From positions 1 to 5,445 of the forward strand of contig CAADUD010000023.1 in assembly GCA_900752095.1 (NCBI GenBank): a DNA stretch of 5,445 bases, written 5' to 3'. The notes under the pieces are model-generated. The model made no database searches. It was not told the DNA's origin and saw only the letters and a program-made list of their open reading frames with translations. The position numbers and the translations under genes are program-made. This stretch comes from Clostridia bacterium. GTDB taxonomy: Bacteria; Bacillota; Clostridia; TANB77; CAG-508. Shown piece after piece: positions 1 to 5,167 of this stretch (the first letter of the stretch is position 1; each line of letters begins with the position of its first letter).

Positions 1-540
1 GATATTTTCTCTAGATTATTAAAAGACAGAATTATCTTCTTAGGAGAAGATGTTAACCAAACTTCAGCAAGTTTAGTAATTGCACAATTATTATTCTTAG
101 AGTCAGAAGATCCAGACAAAGAAATTAATTTGTATATTAATAGCCCAGGGGGCTCTATTACAGATGGAATGGGAATTGTAGATACTATGAATTACATTAA
201 ATGTCCTGTTTCAACTATTTGCATAGGTATGGCAGCTAGCATGGGAGCAGTATTATTAGCAGCAGGAGAAAAAGGCAAAAGATTTGCTACTCCAAATGCT
301 GAAATTTTAATTCACCAACCTTTAATCGGTGGAGGAGGATTATCTGGACAAACAACAGAGATTAAAATTCATGCGGACCATATGGTAAAAACAAGAGAAA
401 AATTAAATCAATTTTTAAGTGAAAGAACAGGTCAACCATTGGAAGTAATTAATAGAGATACAGAAAGAGATAATTATATGACAGCACAAGAAGCATTAAA
501 ATATGGACTTATTGATGGAATTATGGAAAAAAGAGCTTAA
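1..540 (+). CDS. clpP: ATP-dependent Clp protease proteolytic subunit ClpP (5' end outside window)
   Basis: This is the cytoplasmic serine peptidase that assembles into a double heptameric barrel and degrades proteins fed to it by AAA+ unfoldases such as ClpX. The reading frame is open from base 1, so the start lies upstream; 179 residues are visible. By comparison with the roughly 197-residue Bacillus protein from memory, about 18 N-terminal residues (the axial-gate region) are missing. The visible part opens with DIFSRLLKDR, a family signature. The catalytic triad is intact: Ser in GMAASMGA (codon at 238-240), His in IHQPL (313-315) and Asp in DTERD (469-471). The YINSPGGS oxyanion-hole motif starts at codon 44. 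The loop after IHQPL is about three residues longer than in Bacillus. It ends 17 bases before clpX, which fits a clpP-clpX operon. A TTG at 130 could look like a start but lies inside the conserved core. Confidence 0.97.
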   Translation, partial: DIFSRLLKDRIIFLGEDVNQTSASLVIAQLLFLESEDPDKEINLYINSPGGSITDGMGIVDTMNYIKCPVSTICIGMAASMGAVLLAAGEKGKRFATPNAEILIHQPLIGGGGLSGQTTEIKIHADHMVKTREKLNQFLSERTGQPLEVINRDTERDNYMTAQEALKYGLIDGIMEKRA

Positions 541-543
541 AGT

Positions 544-550
544 AAAGGAG
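544..550 (+). promoter_or_regulatory. Ribosome binding site of clpX
   Basis: AAAGGAG lies seven bases before the ATG at 558, inside the 17-base gap after clpP. It fixes the clpX start and indicates independent but closely linked translation within one operon. No terminator or promoter fits in the gap. Confidence 0.85.
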
Positions 551-557
551 AAAGTCT

Positions 558-1871
558 ATGGCAAATAATAAAACAAGAAGTGTAAAATGTTCTTTTTGTG
601 GAAAATCTCAAGAAGCAGTAGGAAGAATTATTGCAGGGCCAGGTGTATATATTTGTGATGAATGTATTAAAGTTTGCAATAATATTTTAGAAGATGAACT
701 TTATGATGATTCACAAATTACGTATACAACTAATACAGGAGAAAAATTACCTACTCCTGCAGAAATTAAGGAAATACTTGATTCCTATGTTATCGGGCAA
801 GAAGAAGCTAAAAAAACATTATCTGTTGCTGTATACAATCATTACAAAAGAATTAACAATCAAAAAGAAATTGATGATGTAGAAATTCAAAAGAGTAATG
901 TACTATTGCTTGGACCTACCGGGTGTGGGAAGACGTTACTTGCACAAACACTAGCTAAAATCTTAAAAGTACCATTTGCAATAGCGGATGCTACTACGTT
1001 AACAGAAGCTGGTTATGTAGGGGAAGATGTAGAAAACATTTTATTAAAATTAATTCAAGCAGCAGATTACGATATAGAAAAAGCAGAAAAAGGAATTATT
1101 TATATAGATGAAATTGATAAAATTTCAAGAAAATCGGAAAATCCATCTATCACCAGAGATGTAAGTGGAGAAGGTGTACAACAAGCCCTACTTAAAATTG
1201 TAGAAGGAACTGTTGCTTCTGTGCCACCACAAGGAGGAAGAAAGCATCCCCATCAAGAATTTATACAAATTAATACAGAAAATATCTTATTCATTTGTGG
1301 GGGAGCTTTTGAAGGTCTAGAAAAAATTGTAAAAGATAGAATTGGTAAAAAATCGATAGGTTTTGGAGCCAATATTGAAAGTAATAAAGATGTTAACAAA
1401 TATGAAGTATTTGAAAAACTATTACCACAAGACTTATTAAAATTTGGTCTAATTCCAGAATTTGTAGGAAGGCTTCCTATTATTGCTACATTGCAAGAAC
1501 TAGATAGGAAAGCATTGATTGATATTGTAACAAAACCAAAAAATGCTTTAGTAAAACAATATCAAAAACTTTTCAAATTAGATAATGTAGACCTAGAATT
1601 CGAACCAGAAGCATTGGAAGAAATTGTAGACAAAGCAATAGAAAGAAAAACAGGAGCAAGAGGTTTACGTTCTATTATAGAAGAAATTATGCGAGATATT
1701 ATGTTCGAAATTCCTTCTAATCCAAAAATAGAAACATGTATTATTACTAGAGAAACGGTAGTAAATAAAGAAGCACCTAAAATTATTATTAATAATAATA
1801 GAGAAGTATCAGCACAAAAAACAGTAAAAGCAAAAAGGCAATCCACTACCAAAAAAACAGAATCAGCGTAA
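558..1871 (+). CDS. clpX: ATP-dependent Clp protease ATP-binding subunit ClpX
   Basis: AAA+ unfoldase that recognises tagged or native substrates, unfolds them with ATP and threads them into ClpP. Its 437 residues carry the full family architecture: an N-terminal zinc-binding domain with Cys at 11, 14, 33 and 36; Walker A GPTGCGKT (119-126); aromatic pore loop GYVG (152-155); Walker B IIYIDEID with catalytic Glu185; the RKH pore loop (228-230); the IGF loop (267-269) that docks on ClpP; the arginine finger in EFVGRLP (Arg305); and the sensor-2 arginine in GARGLR (Arg368). All functional positions look intact. The ATG at 558 has a well-spaced AAAGGAG. The last roughly 20 residues are a Lys/Thr/Ser-rich tail, making the protein somewhat longer than the usual 420-425. 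It is the second gene of the clpP-clpX operon and is followed at once by a terminator. Confidence 0.98.
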   Translation: MANNKTRSVKCSFCGKSQEAVGRIIAGPGVYICDECIKVCNNILEDELYDDSQITYTTNTGEKLPTPAEIKEILDSYVIGQEEAKKTLSVAVYNHYKRINNQKEIDDVEIQKSNVLLLGPTGCGKTLLAQTLAKILKVPFAIADATTLTEAGYVGEDVENILLKLIQAADYDIEKAEKGIIYIDEIDKISRKSENPSITRDVSGEGVQQALLKIVEGTVASVPPQGGRKHPHQEFIQINTENILFICGGAFEGLEKIVKDRIGKKSIGFGANIESNKDVNKYEVFEKLLPQDLLKFGLIPEFVGRLPIIATLQELDRKALIDIVTKPKNALVKQYQKLFKLDNVDLEFEPEALEEIVDKAIERKTGARGLRSIIEEIMRDIMFEIPSNPKIETCIITRETVVNKEAPKIIINNNREVSAQKTVKAKRQSTTKKTESA

Positions 1872-1876
1872 AAAAC

Positions 1877-1909
1877 AAAAAATGTCAAATGTTTGTTTGA
1901 CATTTTTTT
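1877..1909 (+). terminator. Intrinsic terminator after clpX
   Basis: The arms AATGTCAAA (1881-1889) and TTTGACATT (1896-1904) pair perfectly around the six-base loop TGTTTG. A/T pairs can extend the stem outward to 1877/1908. A run of seven T (1903-1909) follows the G/C-containing part. It begins five bases after the clpX stop codon. The 3' arm also contains the hexamer TTGACA, used below as the likely -35 of the lexA promoter. Confidence 0.9.
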
Positions 1910-1925
1910 GTTTGTGTGATATTAT
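1897..1925 (+). promoter_or_regulatory. Sigma-A-type promoter for lexA, overlapping the clpX terminator
   Basis: TTGACA (1897-1902, full consensus) and TATTAT (1920-1925) are separated by exactly 17 bases. The -10 is preceded by TGA (1917-1919), an extended -10 element. The predicted start of transcription is near 1932, giving a leader of about 70 bases before lexA. Other hexamer pairs in this gap have poorer spacing. No canonical GAAC-N4-GTTC LexA box is visible here. Confidence 0.65.
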
Positions 1926-1943
1926 TATATAGGATAAACAAAT

Positions 1944-1972
1944 GGTTGCGTTTTTACAAATAAAAAACAACC
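1944..1972. repeat. Imperfect inverted repeat in the lexA leader
   Basis: GGTTG (1944-1948) pairs with CAACC (1968-1972). After a small internal mismatch (CG against A), TTTTT (1951-1955) pairs with AAAAA (1962-1966) around a six-base loop. It lies between the predicted transcription start and the lexA ribosome binding site. It could be an RNA hairpin in the leader or, less likely, a protein-binding dyad. There is no T-run directly after it, so it does not look like an attenuator. Confidence 0.45.
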
Positions 1973-1988
1973 TATAAAGATAAAATAT

Positions 1989-1996
1989 AAGGAGTG
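1989..1996 (+). promoter_or_regulatory. Ribosome binding site that supports the TTG start of lexA
   Basis: AAGGAGTG is strongly complementary to the 16S rRNA 3' end. It lies eight bases upstream of TTG at 2005. The nearer ATG at 1997 is followed immediately by TAA, and the in-frame ATG at 2026 is about 30 bases away, so TTG is the only well-placed start. Confidence 0.85.
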
Positions 1997-2004
1997 ATGT
2001 AACT

Positions 2005-2670
2005 TTGGCAAGAAAAAAAGACCCTATGTCAATTAATAGAAGAGAAAAAGCAATTATTCGTTTTATTGAAAAACAAGTAGACGAAAAAGGATATGCTCCA
2101 TCTGTTAGAGAAATAGGTAAAGCAGTAGGACTAAAATCAACAGCTACAGTGCATGGTTATTTAGCTAAACTTTCAGAAAAAGGTTTTATTAGAAAAGAAG
2201 ACCAAAAAGGTAGAACTTTGCGTTTATTAAAAGGTGAAGATGGAGAACCTGTTGGAAAGAAAAAGCATGAAGATAAAAACTATTATACAGGTAAAGAAAT
2301 GGTAGAAGTTCCTGTTATTGGTAAAATAACAGCAGGAGAACCAATTTTAGCAGTAGAAAATATAACAGATACTTTCCCAATTCCGTTAGACTTTGTAGGA
2401 AATAGCGAAAGCTTTATGCTAACAGTACGTGGAGAAAGTATGATAGAAGCAGGTATTTTAAATGGAGATTACATTTTAGTTAAAAAACAAAATACTGCTC
2501 AAAATGGAGAAATTGTTGTTGCATTAATTGGAGATGAAGCAACTGTTAAAACATTTTATAAAGAAAAAGATCACATAAGATTACAACCTCAAAATAGTAC
2601 AATGAATCCAATCATTGTTCCAACATGTGAAATTTTAGGAAAAGTAGCTGGGGTATTTAGAAAGTTATAA
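2005..2670 (+). CDS. lexA: LexA repressor, SOS-response transcriptional regulator
   Basis: LexA binds operators of DNA-damage genes. When RecA forms filaments on single-stranded DNA, LexA cleaves itself and the regulon is induced. The 221-residue protein has a winged helix-turn-helix at about 8-73, with the recognition part around PSVREIGKAVGLKSTATVH, then a linker rich in Lys, Gly and Glu (about 75-97), then an S24-type peptidase domain. The self-cleavage bond Ala110-Gly111 sits in GKITAGEP. The catalytic pair is Ser145 in RGESM and Lys182 in ATVKTF, 37 residues apart as in the Escherichia coli protein. All key residues are present. The start is TTG, chosen because of the ribosome binding site. 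A small membrane-protein gene follows 24 bases downstream with no terminator between, so the two are probably co-transcribed. The linker makes it somewhat longer than the roughly 205-residue Bacillus protein. Confidence 0.97.
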   Translation: MARKKDPMSINRREKAIIRFIEKQVDEKGYAPSVREIGKAVGLKSTATVHGYLAKLSEKGFIRKEDQKGRTLRLLKGEDGEPVGKKKHEDKNYYTGKEMVEVPVIGKITAGEPILAVENITDTFPIPLDFVGNSESFMLTVRGESMIEAGILNGDYILVKKQNTAQNGEIVVALIGDEATVKTFYKEKDHIRLQPQNSTMNPIIVPTCEILGKVAGVFRKL

Positions 2671-2694
2671 ATTGTAATAAAGTGGGGATTTTAT

Positions 2695-3207
2695 ATGGGT
2701 TACTTAGACGTATGGATTTATAATAGCAGACCTAGAATGAGAGTATTTCTATGCTATTTACTAATATTTGTTGTATTCTTTATATTTTCTGATGTCATGA
2801 TTTATTTTTATACAAAATCTTTGTATGAACCAATGGATAGTTACGAAATTAATATAACAGAACCAGAAGTAACTGTTACACTAGCAGAAGCAACTACTAT
2901 GAATGGAAATATAAAAGGAACAATTAAAAATACCACAAATGAAGCAATAGAAAATGAATATCTAAAATTTGAATTTTTTACACCAAGAGATGTCAATGTA
3001 GGTGTAAAGTACCTAGAAATTGATAGAATAGAACCAGGAGAAGAGAAAAGATACGAGATGGGATTTCGATATGAAAATGTAACATCGGTAGAAATTTCCA
3101 AGGCAACAGAAGAAGATACCTTACAAGCAACCCCAGAAGAGTTAGAAATTAGTCCAATAATTGGACCAGTTGGCATTATAGGTGCAATTTTATTTTCTTA
3201 TTTATAA
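2695..3207 (+). CDS. Unrecognised two-segment membrane protein with an extracytoplasmic beta-rich (FxLYD-like) domain
   Basis: I do not recognise this 170-residue protein by name. Residues 1-16 contain three Arg and should face the cytoplasm. Residues 17-39 are a strong transmembrane helix (VFLCYLLIFVVFFIF and onward). Residues about 55-137 alternate hydrophobic and polar residues in a beta-sandwich pattern. The stretch with GTIKNTTNEAI, YLKFEFF and the turn IEPGEEKRYEMGF resembles FxLYD/Ig-like domains that sit outside the membrane in Firmicutes. Residues about 153-170 are a second hydrophobic segment ending at the last residue. The predicted topology is cytoplasmic N-terminus, external domain and C-terminus at or just across the membrane. 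The ATG follows a GTGGGGA site at 2683-2689. It lies 24 bases after lexA and is closed by a terminator, suggesting a lexA operon. The FxLYD assignment is a visual impression only. The function is unknown, and SOS-linked envelope control is a hypothesis from position. Confidence 0.85.
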   Translation: MGYLDVWIYNSRPRMRVFLCYLLIFVVFFIFSDVMIYFYTKSLYEPMDSYEINITEPEVTVTLAEATTMNGNIKGTIKNTTNEAIENEYLKFEFFTPRDVNVGVKYLEIDRIEPGEEKRYEMGFRYENVTSVEISKATEEDTLQATPEELEISPIIGPVGIIGAILFSYL

Positions 3208-3241
3208 TATTTAACAGAAAAATTAGTATAAAATAAATAAA

Positions 3242-3280
3242 AAAAGGTAAAATAAAATTAAAAGTTTTATTTTACCTTTT
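3242..3280. terminator. Intrinsic terminator after the lexA operon
   Basis: A perfect 16-bp stem (3242-3257 with 3265-3280) surrounds a seven-base loop. Only GG/CC contributes G/C pairs near the base; the rest is A/T. It begins 34 bases after the stop codon. Runs of A on the left and T on the right mean it could work in either direction. The U-tract is short and partly inside the stem, so efficiency is uncertain. Confidence 0.75.
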
Positions 3281-3287
3281 ATTGTTA

Positions 3288-3314
3288 TAACGAATAGTTA
3301 AAAAATGTTCGTTA
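3288..3314. repeat. Inverted repeat upstream of mreB
   Basis: TAACGAA (3288-3294) and TTCGTTA (3308-3314) are exact reverse complements separated by 13 bases. The half-site centres are about 20 bases apart, roughly two helical turns, which would suit a dimeric DNA-binding protein. It lies about 60 bases upstream of the best mreB promoter. No T-run follows it. No known operator was recognised. Confidence 0.5.
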
Positions 3315-3327
3315 AGTGAAAAACTTA
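3313..3327. repeat. Small inverted repeat overlapping the previous one
   Basis: TAAGT (3313-3317) and ACTTA (3323-3327) flank the loop GAAAA. The left arm shares two bases with the right arm of the TAACGAA repeat, so the two structures would compete as RNA. The short arms make chance formation plausible. Confidence 0.3.
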
Positions 3328-3371
3328 TATGTAATTTAGAAAAAAATGTTTGACAAAAATGGAAAAAGAGA

Positions 3372-3400
3372 TTGCTATTTTGTATAATTTGTAATATAAT
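3372..3400 (+). promoter_or_regulatory. Sigma-A-type promoter for mreB
   Basis: TTGCTA (3372-3377) and TATAAT (3395-3400, consensus) are separated by 17 bases. The predicted start is near 3407, giving a leader of about 45 bases. Two more promoter-like hexamers lie nearby: TTGACA at 3350-3355, with no -10 at a normal distance, and a second TATAAT at 3383-3388, whose -35 position reads TGGAAA. Confidence 0.7.
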
Positions 3401-3438
3401 TGTAACGAAAATGTAATAAAAATGAAACATAGAAATCG

Positions 3439-3444
3439 AAAGGA
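3439..3444 (+). promoter_or_regulatory. Ribosome binding site that favours the second ATG of mreB
   Basis: AAAGGA ends three bases before the ATG at 3448 but nine bases before the in-frame ATG at 3454. Normal spacing favours 3454, which also gives the usual MF start of MreB/Mbl proteins. Confidence 0.7.
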
Positions 3445-3453
3445 TAGATGAAA

Positions 3454-4458
3454 ATGTTTAAGTATGGACAAGATATAGGAATTGATTTGGGTACCGCCAC
3501 AGTAATTGCCTATGCCAAAGGGAAAGGTATTGTATTAAGAGAACCATCTGTTGTGGCAGTAGACAACAACACAGGAGAAGTACTAGCAGTAGGAAAAGAA
3601 GCAAGAAGAATGCTTGGAAGAACACCGGGGAATATTGTAGCAACAAGGCCATTAAGAGATGGTGTTATTTCTAATTATACTGTAACAGAAAAAATGCTTA
3701 AATATTTTATCAACCGTGTTTGTGGTAAATTTATATTTGCTCCTAGAATTATGATATGTATTCCTTCTCAAGTAACAGAGGTAGAAAAAAAAGCTGTTAT
3801 TGATGCTGCTTCACAAGCGGGAGCTAGAAAAGTTTATTTAATAGAAGAGCCAATTGCAGCAGCAATTGGGGCAGGAATTGATATTTCAAAACCTTGTGGA
3901 AATATGGTAGTAGATATTGGTGGAGGAACTACAGATGTAGCTGTTATTTCTTTAGGTGGTTCTGTTGTTAGTACTTCCCTAAAAGTAGCAGGTGATAAGT
4001 TTGATGAAGCAATTGTAAAATATATTAAGAAAAAATATAATGTTATGATAGGAGAAAGAACAGCTGAAGATTTAAAAATTAATATTGGTTGTGTATATCC
4101 AAAAATTCAAGATATGGAGATGGACATTAGAGGAAGAGACTTAGTAACAGGGCTACCAAAAACAATTACAGTACATTCTAGTGAAATGTTAGAGGCTCTA
4201 TTGGAAACTGCTATGTTAGTAGTTGATGCTGTACATAGTGTATTAGAAAGAACACCACCAGAACTTGCGGCAGACATTAGTGATAGAGGAATTTATATGA
4301 CAGGTGGAGGTTGCTTAATTGATGGCTTAGATAAACTTTTACAAGAAAAAACTGGAATAAACGTTATGATTGCACAAGATGCAATTTCTTGTGTAGCACT
4401 TGGTACTGGTAAAGCTTTAGACAATTTAGATGTATTGGATAATAAAAAGCGAAGATAA
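3454..4458 (+). CDS. mreB: MreB/Mbl-family bacterial actin, rod-shape determinant
   Basis: Actin-like ATPase that polymerises on the inner face of the membrane and guides lateral peptidoglycan synthesis. From the ATG at 3454 it has 334 residues, the normal family length; starting at 3448 would add Met-Lys. Actin-fold motifs are complete: phosphate-1 loop DIGIDLG (7-13), the IEEPIAAAIGAG stretch (130-141) carrying the conserved glutamates, phosphate-2 loop VVDIGGGTTD (152-161), the IGERTAED segment (199-206) and the adenosine-binding MTGGG (282-286). The C-terminal half, with AGDKFD, GERTAED and the LDNLD ending, looks closer to Bacillus Mbl than to Bacillus MreB; assignment between the paralogues is uncertain. 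It is a single-gene unit with its own promoter and terminator. No mreC or mreD follows, which also fits an Mbl-like solitary gene. The short basic tail NKKRR is typical. Confidence 0.95.
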   Translation: MFKYGQDIGIDLGTATVIAYAKGKGIVLREPSVVAVDNNTGEVLAVGKEARRMLGRTPGNIVATRPLRDGVISNYTVTEKMLKYFINRVCGKFIFAPRIMICIPSQVTEVEKKAVIDAASQAGARKVYLIEEPIAAAIGAGIDISKPCGNMVVDIGGGTTDVAVISLGGSVVSTSLKVAGDKFDEAIVKYIKKKYNVMIGERTAEDLKINIGCVYPKIQDMEMDIRGRDLVTGLPKTITVHSSEMLEALLETAMLVVDAVHSVLERTPPELAADISDRGIYMTGGGCLIDGLDKLLQEKTGINVMIAQDAISCVALGTGKALDNLDVLDNKKRR

Positions 4459-4465
4459 ACAACTT

Positions 4466-4497
4466 AAAAATTCCGACTAGATAGTCGGAATTTTTTT
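4466..4497 (+). terminator. Intrinsic terminator after mreB
   Basis: TTCCGACT (4471-4478) pairs with AGTCGGAA (4483-4490) around the tetraloop AGAT, and A/T pairs can extend the stem to 4466/4495. Seven T (4491-4497) follow directly. It is the strongest terminator in the window and starts eight bases after the stop codon. Confidence 0.95.
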
Positions 4498-4505
4498 AGT
4501 TAGAC

Positions 4506-4534
4506 TTGCATATTTTGATAGAAAATTATATAAT
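4506..4534 (+). promoter_or_regulatory. Sigma-A-type promoter for the TetR-family gene
   Basis: TTGCAT (4506-4511) and TATAAT (4529-4534, consensus) are 17 bases apart. The -10 is the right part of a 10-base A/T palindrome, ATTATATAAT (4525-4534). Transcription should begin near 4541, about 40 bases before the ATG. Confidence 0.75.
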
Positions 4535-4544
4535 AGATATGTAG

Positions 4545-4557
4545 TTTTAACGTAAAA
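4545..4557. promoter_or_regulatory. Candidate autoregulatory operator (short palindrome just after the transcription start)
   Basis: TTTTA-ACG-TAAAA is a 13-base palindrome with a three-base centre, starting about four bases after the predicted transcription start. Many TetR-family proteins repress their own promoter by binding palindromes around this position. The arms are A/T only and short, so chance is a serious alternative. Confidence 0.3.
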
Positions 4558-4579
4558 TTTAATATTTAGGTGGAATGCT

Positions 4580-5167
4580 ATGAATAAAACCAAAAGAAAA
4601 ATATTTGAAACTTCTATGAGATTATTTGCAGAAAAGGGCTATGATGCTACCAGCATAGAAGAAATTACGGCAACTGTTGGCGTGGCAAAAGGAACCTTAT
4701 ATTATCATTTTTCTAGCAAAGAAGAAATTTTTAATTTCTTAGTTGAAGAAGGTGTAAAGTTATTAAAAAATAGTATTGCGATTAAAACAGATAAATTAGA
4801 AAATTCCCTTGATAAATTAAGAGCAATTGTTTTAATTCAAATAAAAATATTGGTAAAATATGAAAACTTTATTACCATTATCCTAAGTCAAATCTGGGGA
4901 AATGACTCTAGAAGTCAAATGTGCAGAAAATATGTATTTGAATACATACAAATGATAGAAGAAATTGTGAAACAAGGAATACAAAAGGGAGAAATAATAG
5001 AAGGGGATAGTAATGTGATTGCGTCTGGAATATTTGGCTTTACCTGTTCAAGTTTAATTTATAAAATGAGACATAATAATGAGCCAATAGATGTAACTAT
5101 TTTAGACAAAGAAATAGAAAATAGTTTTATTAAAAAGTTAAGAAAAAAGAGTGAAACTAAATTATAA
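4580..5167 (+). CDS. TetR/AcrR-family transcriptional regulator
   Basis: A one-component regulator of 195 residues, normal for the family. Residues about 5-51 form the TetR-type DNA-binding domain: IFETSMRLFAEKGYDATSIE, then the helix-turn-helix with VGVAKGTLYYHFSSKEEIF (about 33-51), a near-canonical signature. The rest (about 55-185) is a helical ligand-binding and dimerisation domain, including the common GIQKGEI motif near 153-159; it gives no clue to the ligand. The ATG follows AGGTGGA (4568-4574) by five bases. The C-terminus is lysine-rich. It has its own promoter after the mreB terminator, and no terminator is seen between it and the gene at 5314, so it probably controls that gene as well as itself. 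That regulatory target is an inference from position. Confidence 0.93.
   Translation: MNKTKRKIFETSMRLFAEKGYDATSIEEITATVGVAKGTLYYHFSSKEEIFNFLVEEGVKLLKNSIAIKTDKLENSLDKLRAIVLIQIKILVKYENFITIILSQIWGNDSRSQMCRKYVFEYIQMIEEIVKQGIQKGEIIEGDSNVIASGIFGFTCSSLIYKMRHNNEPIDVTILDKEIENSFIKKLRKKSETKL

Noticed and set aside
694..882. Alternative plus-strand frame inside clpX
   Set aside because: It overlaps the zinc-finger/AAA+ junction of an intact clpX, has no ribosome binding site, and is rich in Lys/Leu as expected from a shifted A-rich frame.
1562..1903. Long open frame on the minus strand across the 3' end of clpX
   Set aside because: It lies antisense to conserved ClpX coding sequence, starts inside the terminator region, and its composition (Ile/Ser/Val-rich, pseudo-membrane) is what antisense of A-rich genes gives.
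1937..1947. AAC-N5-GTT in the lexA leader considered as a LexA operator
   Set aside because: The spacing is five rather than four, and the outer G and C of the GAAC/GTTC consensus are missing.
2841..3176. Minus-strand open frame opposite the membrane-protein gene
   Set aside because: It is antisense to a gene with a good ribosome binding site and operon context. It has no ribosome binding site or known domain and is low in complexity (Ser/Val/Ile).
3299..3310. Possible LexA box around GTTC upstream of mreB
   Set aside because: Only the GTTC half is present; the position four bases upstream reads TAAA rather than GAAC.
3458..3652. Minus-strand frame rich in Leu and Phe opposite the start of mreB
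   Set aside because: It arises as the complement of the conserved actin-fold codons and looks like a membrane protein only because of that. No supporting signals were found.
5143..5149. A-AAA-AAG heptamer in frame near the end of the TetR-family gene, as in known -1 frameshift sites
   Set aside because: The -1 frame meets TGA at 5152, so slippage would only shorten the tail by a few residues and could not join the downstream lysine-rich frame. Such runs are common in A-rich DNA.
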